NCBI GenBank assembly: GCA_029782365.1 | Contig: JAKOUW010000250.1 | Coordinates: 1-53,816, forward strand | DNA length: 53,816 nt | Direction: 5' to 3' | From: Chloroflexota bacterium | GTDB lineage: Bacteria > Chloroflexota > Anaerolineae > Anaerolineales > UBA4823 | Shown: piece by piece, positions 32,844 through 41,403 of the stretch | Layout: each line of letters starts with the position of its first letter | Numbering within the stretch: the stretch's first letter is position 1 | Translations under genes and position numbers: made by a program | Notes under the pieces: generated by a model | What the model was told of the DNA's origin: nothing | The model's database searches: none | What the model saw: the letters and a program-made list of their open reading frames with translations, nothing else

Positions 32844-34118
32844 ATGCCAACCTTACACTGGGATTCCAAGCAGGCTTTACCGGCAACCTCAGGCGACTTG
32901 AGGCTGGACAGTGTGGTTTACCCGCTGGCAGCCGGGTTTCCGCACGCATCCGCTGTAAACCAGGTGATCCTGGGCGATAACCTCAATGTGATGACCGCCT
33001 TAAGGAGTGAATATGCCGGCCGGATCAACCTGATCTACACGGACCCCCCCTTCTTTACCAACCGTCACTTTCACGCCCGTGTCGGGCGTGGGGAAGATTC
33101 ACGCCGGCCCAAAGATTGGCACCTGGCGAAAGGCTACACCGACGATTGGCCAAACCTGGATGCTTACCTGGATATGCTCTATGCCCGCCTGAAGTCCATG
33201 TACCACTTGTTGGCGCCCAATGGCACGCTTTACCTGCACCTGGATTGGCATGCCAACTCGTACGCCCGCCTGCTGCTGGACGAGATTTTTGGCTCCGAGC
33301 GGCTTCTTAACGAAATCGTTTGGGTTTATCACGGACCATCCCCCATCCGCAGCGCCTTTAATCGCAAGCACGACACGATTCTGGTGTACACCAAAGGCGA
33401 TTCTTACACATTTAACACCGACGATGTGCGTCTGCCGTATGACCCAACCACCATTAAAACCTTTGCCTCATCCGCCAGGGCCGGCTTCGGCAAAGTTCCC
33501 GACCTGGAGCGCGGCAAGGTGCCAGAGGATTGGTGGTATTTCCCGGTTGTGGCGCGCTTGCACAATGAACGCACCGGCTATCCCACGCAAAAACCGCAGG
33601 CCCTGCTGGAACGCATCATCCGGGCTTCCTCCAACCCCGGGGATATCGTGGCAGATTTCTTCAGCGGATCCGGGACGACCGCCGCGGCTGCCTGCCTGTT
33701 GGACCGGCAGTTTATTGTGGTGGATGGCGCCTGGCGCGCTGTGCAAACCACCATCAGCCGCCTGGTGGGACAAACCCGCCAACCCTTTCGATTTTTCATT
33801 GAAGCCTCGGATGTTCTGCCTCCCGAAAGCCTGGTAGGCCTGTCACAAGACGAACATCCTTTTTTGGCTGGCGGTCGGGTGAGCCTGCCGCCCAATCTGC
33901 TGGACCAATTGGATTATTGGGAAGCAGGTTGTCTCGCAGGTGACGGCATTTTTTACAGCGCGGCCCAGGCTACCCGCCCATACCGCCAGGCTGCCCGGGC
34001 GCCAAAAGGCCTTCCCGCCAGCCTGGATATCTCCCCTATCCTGGAAAAAACCAACCCCACCAACGTGACCGTGCGCCTGGTCGCTATCGATGGCCGGCGC
34101 TGGATGATCATCTTATGA
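32844..34118 (+). CDS. Solitary DNA methyltransferase (N6-adenine/N4-cytosine, beta class)
   Basis: 424 residues from the ATG at 32844; an upstream in-frame ATG at 32802 lies within the promoter/terminator region and is rejected. Motif IV is DPPF at 67-70 and the AdoMet-binding motif FSGSGTT is at 273-279, with the target-recognition region between them: the beta-class order. TGYPTQKPQALLERII is typical of the class. About 115 extra residues follow the catalytic core. No restriction endonuclease gene is adjacent, so it is probably an orphan regulator or epigenetic enzyme. The diguanylate cyclase gene overlaps its stop by 4 bases. Confidence 0.92.
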   Translation: MPTLHWDSKQALPATSGDLRLDSVVYPLAAGFPHASAVNQVILGDNLNVMTALRSEYAGRINLIYTDPPFFTNRHFHARVGRGEDSRRPKDWHLAKGYTDDWPNLDAYLDMLYARLKSMYHLLAPNGTLYLHLDWHANSYARLLLDEIFGSERLLNEIVWVYHGPSPIRSAFNRKHDTILVYTKGDSYTFNTDDVRLPYDPTTIKTFASSARAGFGKVPDLERGKVPEDWWYFPVVARLHNERTGYPTQKPQALLERIIRASSNPGDIVADFFSGSGTTAAAACLLDRQFIVVDGAWRAVQTTISRLVGQTRQPFRFFIEASDVLPPESLVGLSQDEHPFLAGGRVSLPPNLLDQLDYWEAGCLAGDGIFYSAAQATRPYRQAARAPKGLPASLDISPILEKTNPTNVTVRLVAIDGRRWMIIL

Positions 34119-36223
34119 TCGCAACGCAGGAAGGTGCTCCCCGACTTGAAAGTCCGGGCCAGTTAAGACTGGACGATTTCTCCCTTTTTGCAGGGCAGTT
34201 GATCGGCGCACAATCCGCTGTGCAAGCGCTTCAGGTGACCAGCCTGTTCATTTTAGACAAATTTCCTGCCCAAATGTGTTTTATTGGTTTATTCGACGAC
34301 CAGGGCAGTATCCACCAACGCTTTTTGCAAACTCAGGCTAGCAGCCCCTTAGACGAGACGGCTCACCAGGCTCTAAAATCGATCTGCCAGCAGCTCAGCC
34401 GAGGGCGCAGCCCACTCGTGCTGGCGAACCGCCTCATGCTGCAAAATCATTCAACCGGCCTGGAAAAGTTAGAGCACCAGGCTCTGGTCGGTTTACCGCT
34501 CCAGTTCCGCACCGTTTCCTTGTACGGCGCCTTGCTGCTCCTGTTTGACCAGCCCTATACCCTTTCACCGGTCGAATTAGAAGGCCTGCAGTTATGCGCC
34601 GGCCAATTTTGCGCCATCTATGCTCATTTCTATCAAATGGAACAAAACCGCCAGCGCCTGGCGGACCTGGAATCGGTGATCGACACCGCACACATCCTGA
34701 CTTCGACCCTGAACATCCCTGACCTGCTTCACCAAATCAGTGTCCGCCTGGCCTGGATCACCTCCGTTGAAGCCTGCTGCATCCTGTCCTACGATCCGGC
34801 CTCTCAGCGCCTGAATGTGCTGGCGAGCTTCGATCAGCTTGGTTTACCCGCCGGACTGCCGTTGAGTGACTCGCTCTTCCTGCCCGACTACCCGGCCATG
34901 GCTGAGATGTTGTCGAATCAAGCCTCGGCCTCCAGTCACCTGATTATCGAACCCGACCAGGCAGAAAGTACGCTGTCCGAGCACAAGCTGGTGAAACAAA
35001 CAAAATTTAGCTCTTGCCTCATCCAGCCGTTGCTGGCGATCGGTGAGCCGCTGGGGCTGCTGCTTTTGTTCAGCCGCCAGTCCAACGGCGAATCGGGGGG
35101 CAGCGCCTTTCCTCCGACCACACTTCGCCGCCTGCGCCTTTTGTCCGAACAGGTAGCGCTGGCGCTGATCAACGCGCGTGTTTTCCAGAGTGAATACCGC
35201 CAGCGCACTTTAGCCGAGGCGCTGCGCAGCATCAGTCTGGCACTGTCCAGCAGCCTGAAAGCGAATGCCATTCTGGATATCTTGCTGGACCAAATTAAAT
35301 CCGTCATTCCCTACGATACCGCCCTGGTTTTGTTGGTGGAAGGCGGCGAGGCGGTCACTGCCACCTTCCGCGGTTTTGAGCAATTCGAACTGGCGCAAAC
35401 GATCAAAGACTACCGTCTGCCGCTCAACCAGAGCGAACTGCTGCAAACCATGAGCACGAATGGGCAGCCCCTGGTGATCCCCGACCTGGCCGTCGTGGCG
35501 GGCTGGCAGCCAGATGCCCTGGCGGTCTGTGCTGGCTCCTGGCTGGGCGCGCCGCTGGTGGCGCGCGAGCGCGTGCTGGGTTTTTTAGTGCTCAATACCT
35601 GCCAGCCTGGGTTTTACACCCCCGAGCACGCCCACAGGCTCGAAATGCTTACATCCCATGTAGCACTGGCCCTGGTCAACGCCAATATTTACGATGAAGC
35701 CTCGCGAGCAGCCACGATTGATTTCTTAACAGGGGCGTTCAACCACCGGCATTTCCAACAGGCCTTACGCCAGGAAATCGACCGCACAAGACGCTTTGAG
35801 CAGCCGCTCTCGCTGTTGATGGTCGACCTCGATTTCTTCAAGAAAGTCAACGACACCTATGGGCATCCGGTCGGCGACCAGATTCTGCGCCAGATGGCAG
35901 CGCGCTTCAAGAATGAGCTGCGCTCGAGCGACCTGCTGGCCCGTTACGGTGGGGAAGAATTCGCTGTTCTGCTGCCCAACACGCCACCCAATACCCTGGC
36001 AGGTCTCAGCGAGCGCTTGCTGAACGCCATCCGCAAACAACCGTTCCATGTCGAAGAGCGGCAAATTTCGATGACCATCAGCATCGGCGGGGCAAGTTTC
36101 CCCCTGCACGCCAGCGATGCACCCGACCTTCTCAGCGCAGCCGACAAAGCGCTTTACCGCTCCAAACAATTTGGGCGCGACCGCTTCAGCCTGGCCGAAA
36201 GCCCAGGACAAACCAGCGAATAA
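34115..36223 (+). CDS. GAF-GAF-GGDEF diguanylate cyclase
   Basis: 702 residues, soluble. A degenerate N-terminal sensor region is followed by two GAF domains (about 190-350 and 370-530) and a GGDEF domain with the active-site motif GGEEF at 612-616 and an RxxD inhibitory site at 603-606 (RSSD). It should make cyclic di-GMP and be product-inhibited. The gene overlaps a DNA methyltransferase by 4 bases (ATGA), an unusual coupling. Cyclic di-GMP normally opposes motility, so it could act against the flagellar genes upstream. Confidence 0.95.
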   Translation: MIATQEGAPRLESPGQLRLDDFSLFAGQLIGAQSAVQALQVTSLFILDKFPAQMCFIGLFDDQGSIHQRFLQTQASSPLDETAHQALKSICQQLSRGRSPLVLANRLMLQNHSTGLEKLEHQALVGLPLQFRTVSLYGALLLLFDQPYTLSPVELEGLQLCAGQFCAIYAHFYQMEQNRQRLADLESVIDTAHILTSTLNIPDLLHQISVRLAWITSVEACCILSYDPASQRLNVLASFDQLGLPAGLPLSDSLFLPDYPAMAEMLSNQASASSHLIIEPDQAESTLSEHKLVKQTKFSSCLIQPLLAIGEPLGLLLLFSRQSNGESGGSAFPPTTLRRLRLLSEQVALALINARVFQSEYRQRTLAEALRSISLALSSSLKANAILDILLDQIKSVIPYDTALVLLVEGGEAVTATFRGFEQFELAQTIKDYRLPLNQSELLQTMSTNGQPLVIPDLAVVAGWQPDALAVCAGSWLGAPLVARERVLGFLVLNTCQPGFYTPEHAHRLEMLTSHVALALVNANIYDEASRAATIDFLTGAFNHRHFQQALRQEIDRTRRFEQPLSLLMVDLDFFKKVNDTYGHPVGDQILRQMAARFKNELRSSDLLARYGGEEFAVLLPNTPPNTLAGLSERLLNAIRKQPFHVEERQISMTISIGGASFPLHASDAPDLLSAADKALYRSKQFGRDRFSLAESPGQTSE

Positions 36224-36235
36224 TAAGATCTCGTC

Positions 36236-37651
36236 TCAGGCGGCGCTTTTTCCGATCGGGCGCGGCCGGGTCATATTCTCCGGCGAAAGGATCTCATCCA
36301 ACTCGGCCTGGCTCAGGTAGCCTTTCTGCAGCACAATCGCATACACCGAACCGCCGGTTGCCAGCGCTTCTTTGGCGATTTCGGTGGATTTTTCATAACC
36401 GATGTATGGGTTAAGCGCCGTTACCAGGCCGATGCTGTGCATGACCATCTCTCGGCAGCGCTCGCGATTGGCAGTGATGCCATCGATGCAGCGCTCGGCC
36501 AGGGCCTGGCAGGCGCGCCCCAGCATATCGATGGAGCGCAGCAGGTTAAACGCGATCACCGGCTCCATCACATTCAACTCCAACTGGCCGGCCTGGGCGG
36601 CCAGAGTGACCGTCACATCGTTGCCGATCACCTCGAAAGCCACCTGGTTGACCACTTCAGGGATCACCGGGTTGACTTTACCAGGCATGATGGATGAACC
36701 GGGTGCCATAGCAGGCAGGTTGATCTCCCCCAGGCCGGCACGCGGGCCGGAAGACAGCAAACGCAAATCGTTGCAAATTTTCGACACTTTGACCGCCACG
36801 CGTTTCAACACACCCGAAAGCTGAACATAGGCGCCGGTGTCCTGCGTGGCTTCCACCAGGTTTTCCGACTCGACCACGTTCACCCCGCTCACCTGGCGCA
36901 GCAGCTCGGTCACCAGGCTGGCGTACTGCGGGTGGGCGTTCAAGCCGGTGCCGATGGCTGTGGCGCCCATGTTGATCTCGCGGATCAAAGCCTGGGCTTC
37001 TACCACGCGCTGCCGGTCTTCGCGCACCATCACCGCCCAGGCTTCGAATTCCTGCCCCAGGGTCATCGGTACGGCGTCTTGCAGCTGCGTGCGGCCCATT
37101 TTGATCACATCGGCAAACTCGCCCGCCTTGGCCAGCAGGGAATTTTCCAGGCGCTGCATCTTGGAATACAGGAAATCCAGCTCTTTGCTCAATGTCATGC
37201 GCAGGGCAGTGGGGTAAACATCGTTCGTAGACTGCGACATATTGACATGGTTGAGAGGGTGAACGATTTCGTACCGCCCTTTGGGATAACCCAACGTCTC
37301 AAGCGCCAGGTTGGCGATGACTTCGTTGGCGTTCATATTGGTTGAGGTACCGGCGCCGCCCTGGATCACATCCACTACAAATTCGCCCAGGTATTCGCCC
37401 GCCAGGATGCGCTCGCAGGCTTGAACGATCGCCCCGGCGAGCGGCTCCTCCATCAAACCGAGCTGCTGGTTGGCCAGGGCAGCCGCCTTCTTGATCTCTG
37501 CCAGCGAGTAGATAAAGTTCGGATAATGCGAGATGGAAATACCAGAAATCGCGTAATTTTCAACCGCCCGCAGGGTCTGGATGCCAAAATATCGCTCGGC
37601 AGGCACAGCCCTTTCGCCCAGCAAATCGTGCTCAAGCCTGTGTTCGCTCAT
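36236..37651 (-). CDS. aspA: Aspartate ammonia-lyase
   Basis: 471 residues from the ATG at 37651, which follows AGGAGAG by 7 bases; a longer in-frame start at 37744 is not supported. RLEHDLLGERAVPAERYFGI and QTLRAVENY resemble AspA more than fumarase C, and the superfamily signature GSSIMPGKVNPVIPEV is intact, with SQSTNDVYPTALR upstream. It interconverts aspartate and fumarate plus ammonia. It is convergent with the diguanylate cyclase gene (12 bases apart) and divergent from the protease gene. Confidence 0.92.
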   Translation of the reverse strand: MSEHRLEHDLLGERAVPAERYFGIQTLRAVENYAISGISISHYPNFIYSLAEIKKAAALANQQLGLMEEPLAGAIVQACERILAGEYLGEFVVDVIQGGAGTSTNMNANEVIANLALETLGYPKGRYEIVHPLNHVNMSQSTNDVYPTALRMTLSKELDFLYSKMQRLENSLLAKAGEFADVIKMGRTQLQDAVPMTLGQEFEAWAVMVREDRQRVVEAQALIREINMGATAIGTGLNAHPQYASLVTELLRQVSGVNVVESENLVEATQDTGAYVQLSGVLKRVAVKVSKICNDLRLLSSGPRAGLGEINLPAMAPGSSIMPGKVNPVIPEVVNQVAFEVIGNDVTVTLAAQAGQLELNVMEPVIAFNLLRSIDMLGRACQALAERCIDGITANRERCREMVMHSIGLVTALNPYIGYEKSTEIAKEALATGGSVYAIVLQKGYLSQAELDEILSPENMTRPRPIGKSAA

Positions 37652-37798
37652 CGTTAAACTCTCCTGGCTAAAGATTGGTGTAGGTGTCATTCTACCACTG
37701 CCGCCCTGGCTGAGCAGGCAAGTGTGTGGATGAGCGAATCTCATGCAACCTTAGAAATTCTCTTATATTCATTTTAGATTTACCCTCTAAAATTGGGC

Positions 37799-37804
37799 TA
37801 TACT
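37799..37804 (+). promoter_or_regulatory. -10 box for the HtrA-like protease gene
   Basis: TATACT (37799-37804) lies 22 bases before the ATG, with AGGAGA at 37814-37819 as ribosome-binding site. No convincing -35 box is visible. The 175-base divergent gap with aspA is AT-rich. Confidence 0.5.
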
Positions 37805-37826
37805 TGACAGTCCAGGAGAACATTGT

Positions 37827-39008
37827 ATGCATCCAACTCTAAAAGTTACACGACCATTCTTGATGTTGACTGCGCTGGTGTTGATTGCCAGCCTGGCATG
37901 TGGTTTGCCCAGCCGCAAGGCGGCTGTTTCCCCTACCCCCCAGGTGCAGGTGATGCAGCCTGTCAAGCCAGTGACCGCGGCGCCGGTACTGGATGCGAGT
38001 GCGGCCGCGCCCGGCGATGACAGCCTGGTTGCATTGTACGCTCAGGTCAATCCCTCGGTAGTGAATATAACAATATACATGAAGAATGACCAGGGCGATA
38101 TAGTCGAAGCCGCACAGGGCTCCGGCTTTGTATATGACGGTTCTGCCCATGTGGTGACCAACGCCCATGTGGTGCAGGATGCCGAACAGGTAGAAGTCCG
38201 CTTTTCCGACGGCCTGATACGCCCTGCCAAAGTGCTGGGCGCTGATTTGAACAGCGACCTGGCGGCTTTGGAAGTAGAAAACATGCCAGCCAGCGTCAAC
38301 CCGCTGCCCCTGGGCACGATAGACGGCTTGCAAGTGGGTCAAACCGTGGTCGCCATCGGCAACCCATTCGGTTTGAGCGGCACGCTGACGCGCGGCATTA
38401 TCTCCGCCCTGGGGCGCACCATCCCTGCCCTGAACACTTTCTCCATCCCCCAGAGCATCCAGACCGATGCGGCGATCAACCCGGGCAATTCGGGCGGCCC
38501 GCTGCTCAACTTGCGCGGCGAAGTGATCGGCATCAACGATCAGATCGAAACCACCAACGGCTCACGCGCCAACAGCGGCGTCGGGTTTGCCATTCCGGTC
38601 ACCATCATCCAACGCGTGGTACCTTCGCTGATCAGCGATGGTGCGTACACGTGGCCCTGGATCGGCGTGCGCGGCTCCGCCTTGAGCTATGAGCTGATCC
38701 AAGGCATGAAGCTGCCGGTCGAAAAGGGCGCTTACATCTGGCAGGTGGTGCAGGGCGGCCCGGCGGCCAAAGCCGGGTTGGTAGGCGCTCAGAAAACCGA
38801 ATCGGTGGACGGCCGTCCAACGGATGTCGGCGGCGATGTAGTTATTGCCATCAATGGCCAGCCGATCGAATCTTTTGATGACATGCTGGTTTACGTGGCG
38901 CTCAACACCCGCCCGGGCGATACCATCACCCTGACGATCGTGCGCAATGGTCAGCAGAAAGATCTACCGATCAAGCTGGAACCCAGACCGGCCTCTGCCA
39001 ACAATTGA
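37827..39008 (+). CDS. HtrA/DegP-like serine protease with PDZ domain (secreted lipoprotein)
   Basis: 393 residues. The signal sequence ends SLAC, a possible lipobox (Cys25), so the protein is probably anchored outside the membrane. The trypsin-like triad is H114 (TNAHVV), D144 (NSDLAAL) and S222 (NPGNSGGP). A single PDZ domain (about 275-375) follows, carrying QGGPAAKAG and PGDTITLTI. HtrA proteases degrade or refold damaged envelope proteins. It is a standalone gene, convergent with the dehydrogenase gene (3 bases apart). Confidence 0.93.
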   Translation: MHPTLKVTRPFLMLTALVLIASLACGLPSRKAAVSPTPQVQVMQPVKPVTAAPVLDASAAAPGDDSLVALYAQVNPSVVNITIYMKNDQGDIVEAAQGSGFVYDGSAHVVTNAHVVQDAEQVEVRFSDGLIRPAKVLGADLNSDLAALEVENMPASVNPLPLGTIDGLQVGQTVVAIGNPFGLSGTLTRGIISALGRTIPALNTFSIPQSIQTDAAINPGNSGGPLLNLRGEVIGINDQIETTNGSRANSGVGFAIPVTIIQRVVPSLISDGAYTWPWIGVRGSALSYELIQGMKLPVEKGAYIWQVVQGGPAAKAGLVGAQKTESVDGRPTDVGGDVVIAINGQPIESFDDMLVYVALNTRPGDTITLTIVRNGQQKDLPIKLEPRPASANN

Positions 39009-39011
39009 CAG

Positions 39012-40031
39012 TTAATAACCGCGCTCGAGTGTAACCAGGTTGTAGAGCGGCAGGCCGGCCAGGTAGCGCAGCAGGTTTTCTGAAAACAGGGCTGCGGCGC
39101 GTTCGTCGTATTGCGGTGAAAAACCGGCAATGTGCGGCGTCAGGATGGCATTCGGCAGGCGCCAAAGAGGGCTGTCTGCCGGCAGCGGCTCCTGGGGGTA
39201 AACATCCAGCGCCGCCCCGGCGATGCGCTGGTCACGCAGAGCGGCAACCAGCGCATCGCTGTCCGTCACGCCGCCGCGCGAAATATCGATCAGGAAAGCG
39301 CTGGGCTTCATGGCCGCCAGTTCATCCGGTCCAATCAGCAAGCGCGTTTCCGCTGAAAGCGGGACCGCTACCAACACATAGTCGCATTCCTTCAACATAG
39401 AATGCAGCGCCTGGATGGGATACAGGCGGTGGACGAAATCCCCCAGGGGATCACCCAACCCCTCCGGTATATAGCCCGTGTCTTCGGGGTGCATGGCGTC
39501 GCGCTTGGCGGCCAGCACCCGCGCCCCAAAGCCTTGCAGCAGGCGGGCAACCTGGCGGCCGATGCTGCCGTAACCGATGATGCCCACGGTGCTGTCGCGC
39601 AGCTCCAACGGCACAAAACGCTCCCAGCGGTCGTTAGGCCAGTCATTTTGGCGCTGCAGTCCATAGAGTTGGTGCATGTGGTGGCCCAGGTTGAGCATCA
39701 ACATCACAGCAAACTCGGCCATCTGGCTGGCGGCCGCGCCAGAGAGATTGGTGATCTGCAGGTCAGGTTTCTTTAGAATTGGGGCATCCAGGGCGTGGTC
39801 GATCCCGGCCCAGTGGAACTGCACCCAGCGCAGGTAGGGCGCCTGTTCCGGGCGCGGCAGGATGCGGCTGGTGTAGAGCACTTCGATATTCTTCCAGGTC
39901 TCATCGGCAATATCTTCCACTTTGCGCGCTTTCGCCAGTGTGATCTTCAGGCGAGGCGACACATTTTTGAGTTTTTGAATCAACTCATCTTGAAATGGCA
40001 GGGTGATCAGGACTTCTACGGTTCGGTTCAT
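39012..40031 (-). CDS. D-isomer-specific 2-hydroxyacid dehydrogenase
   Basis: 339 residues. The NAD-binding loop is VGIIGYGSIGRQVARLLQGF. ISRGGVTDSDALVAAL carries the catalytic Arg region, and TPHIAGFSPQYDERAA carries the catalytic His. This family reduces 2-keto acids using NAD(P)H; the exact substrate (glyoxylate, hydroxypyruvate, phosphoglycerate type) cannot be told. The ATG is preceded on its strand by direct repeats of CACATAACCCACAT. Confidence 0.92.
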   Translation of the reverse strand: MNRTVEVLITLPFQDELIQKLKNVSPRLKITLAKARKVEDIADETWKNIEVLYTSRILPRPEQAPYLRWVQFHWAGIDHALDAPILKKPDLQITNLSGAAASQMAEFAVMLMLNLGHHMHQLYGLQRQNDWPNDRWERFVPLELRDSTVGIIGYGSIGRQVARLLQGFGARVLAAKRDAMHPEDTGYIPEGLGDPLGDFVHRLYPIQALHSMLKECDYVLVAVPLSAETRLLIGPDELAAMKPSAFLIDISRGGVTDSDALVAALRDQRIAGAALDVYPQEPLPADSPLWRLPNAILTPHIAGFSPQYDERAAALFSENLLRYLAGLPLYNLVTLERGY

Positions 40032-40067
40032 GTGGGTTATGTGTGGGATAAATGTGGGTTATGTGGG
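40030..40067 (+). repeat. Direct repeat upstream of the dehydrogenase gene
   Basis: ATGTGGGTTATGTG occurs at 40030-40043 and again at 40052-40065, 22 bases apart (about two helical turns), spanning the dehydrogenase start codon. Such spacing would suit a dimeric regulator; a replication-slippage duplication is the simple alternative. Confidence 0.6.
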
Positions 40068-40074
40068 TTTTTGA

Positions 40075-41196
40075 TCAGGGTGTAAAACGGTAGCCGCGGC
40101 CGGGGATGGTGTGGATGTGATAAGGATTGGAGGGGTCTTTTTCCACTTTCTCACGCAGGCGGCGGATCAGTTGGGCCAGGCTGTCATCGCGAATGCCGCG
40201 CTCAAAAATCCGGTCCTCCGGCCAGGCGGCGCGGATCAGGTCATCTTTTTCACACACCTGGTGGGGATGCGCCTGGAAATACAGCCAGAGCAGGTGCTCC
40301 TTGGCCGTCAGATCGGTGGAGGCTGGACTATTGGCAGGGAACTGCGGCCTGCTTACCGTTTCGGCGGGCGCGGCGGCCAGCAGGGACAGGCCGGCCAGCC
40401 GGCTGGCCGCCAGCTCGGCGGGAGAAGGCCGGTCGGCCAGGAATTCGTTCAGGCGGCGCTGCACGGCCGGGTGGGCTGCCAGGCAGTCCAGCTCCAGCGG
40501 GCAGCCATCCGCGTAGGCCTCGCAGGCGGCGCGCAGGAAGGCCGGATAACCACCGGTCAGAGCGATCAATCTCTCGACGGCCGCCGTTTCCCAGGCCAGG
40601 CCCAGGCGTTGGGTGTAGCGCTCGACCGACCAGCGCGCGTCGCCGTGTTCCAGGGGGCCCAGCCACAGCGTGTGAGCGAAAAACAGCTCGGCCAGCTCAT
40701 TGTGCGCTTCCAGGGGGCGGCGGGCAGCAATGACATACGTGAGGTCATATTTAAACAGGTCGCGCAGGGCGCGCAAGTTGCCGGCGGCGGCGGGGAACAA
40801 CCCGCCAGGCGGCGCCTCGCTGCTCACCAACAGATCAAAGCGGTCGAACAATAAACACAGACCGTGTTGAAGGATGCGCTGGCGAACGGCGGCCTGCAGC
40901 GAGTCAAAATCCCGCACGCCCGGCGCAGCGAGCGCCGCGCCGGTCAATTCGAACAGGCCGGCCAGCGGCGGCTGACCTGGTTGTGAAGCAGCCAGCCGGT
41001 TGCAGTCCACCAGCACAAAGGCTGGCCCCTCTGGCCCGGCCTGCTGGACCCGGTTCGCCAGGAAGCCCAGCAGATTGCTCTTCCCCGAACCGCTCAAACC
41101 GGCCAGCGCGCTGCATTCTCCGGCGCGAGCTGCCGTCTGGATGGCCAGCACTTCAGCCTGGCGGTAGGTGGCGGGGTAAGCATCCCAAACAGACAC
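40075..41196 (-). CDS. P-loop ATPase with C-terminal OmpR-type winged helix (regulator)
   Basis: 373 residues from a GTG start at 41196. The N-terminal ATPase domain has a Walker A GLSGSGKSN at 33-41 and a RDFDSL...LLFDRFDLLV Walker B-like strand. The C-terminal 85 residues form an OmpR/Trans_reg_C winged helix (DLTAKEHLLWLYFQAHPHQV ... IHTIPGRGYRFTP). This AAA-plus-winged-helix layout is a class of single-component regulators common in Chloroflexota. It diverges from a small membrane gene and the 740-residue kinase-like protein with only 48 bases between, so it probably controls them. Confidence 0.88.
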   Translation of the reverse strand: MSVWDAYPATYRQAEVLAIQTAARAGECSALAGLSGSGKSNLLGFLANRVQQAGPEGPAFVLVDCNRLAASQPGQPPLAGLFELTGAALAAPGVRDFDSLQAAVRQRILQHGLCLLFDRFDLLVSSEAPPGGLFPAAAGNLRALRDLFKYDLTYVIAARRPLEAHNELAELFFAHTLWLGPLEHGDARWSVERYTQRLGLAWETAAVERLIALTGGYPAFLRAACEAYADGCPLELDCLAAHPAVQRRLNEFLADRPSPAELAASRLAGLSLLAAAPAETVSRPQFPANSPASTDLTAKEHLLWLYFQAHPHQVCEKDDLIRAAWPEDRIFERGIRDDSLAQLIRRLREKVEKDPSNPYHIHTIPGRGYRFTP

Positions 41197-41200
41197 TTGG

Positions 41201-41230
41201 TTGACCTTGGTTAGCCTTTGATTGTATTAT
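41201..41230 (+). promoter_or_regulatory. Promoter for the small membrane gene and kinase-like gene
   Basis: -35 TTGACC (41201-41206), 18-base spacer, -10 TATTAT (41225-41230). On the opposite strand TATAAT (41231-41226) is offset by one base, so divergent -10 elements nearly coincide. The start near 41237 would leave a short leader before the ATG at 41245. Confidence 0.55.
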
Positions 41231-41244
41231 ACTATTGAGAAGAT

Positions 41245-41394
41245 ATGCGCTCGCGGAACTTACGCCTGGTGATCATCGTCTTAGGAGTGGCGATCTTGCT
41301 GTGTTCGCTAAGCGCGCTGGCCTATGCCCTGTGGCCAGCCGGCACGCTCGTCGAACAAACACCGCTGGTTCCTACATTGTTCACCGTGCCTTAG
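41245..41394 (+). CDS. Small single-TM protein (49 residues)
   Basis: The ORF MRSRNLRLVIIVLGVAILLC continues through a hydrophobic stretch to a polar tail ending LVPTLFTVP: one membrane helix (about 7-28) with a basic N terminus. It lies between a good promoter and the next gene, whose AGGAGG ribosome-binding site overlaps its stop codon. No family is recognised. Composition and position suggest it is real and co-transcribed with the kinase-like gene. Confidence 0.6.
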   Translation: MRSRNLRLVIIVLGVAILLCSLSALAYALWPAGTLVEQTPLVPTLFTVP

Positions 41395-41403
41395 GAGGCA
41401 AGC

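Noticed and set aside
32844..36223. Restriction-modification system
   Set aside because: No endonuclease-like gene lies on either side of the methyltransferase; neighbours are a GTPase and a diguanylate cyclase.
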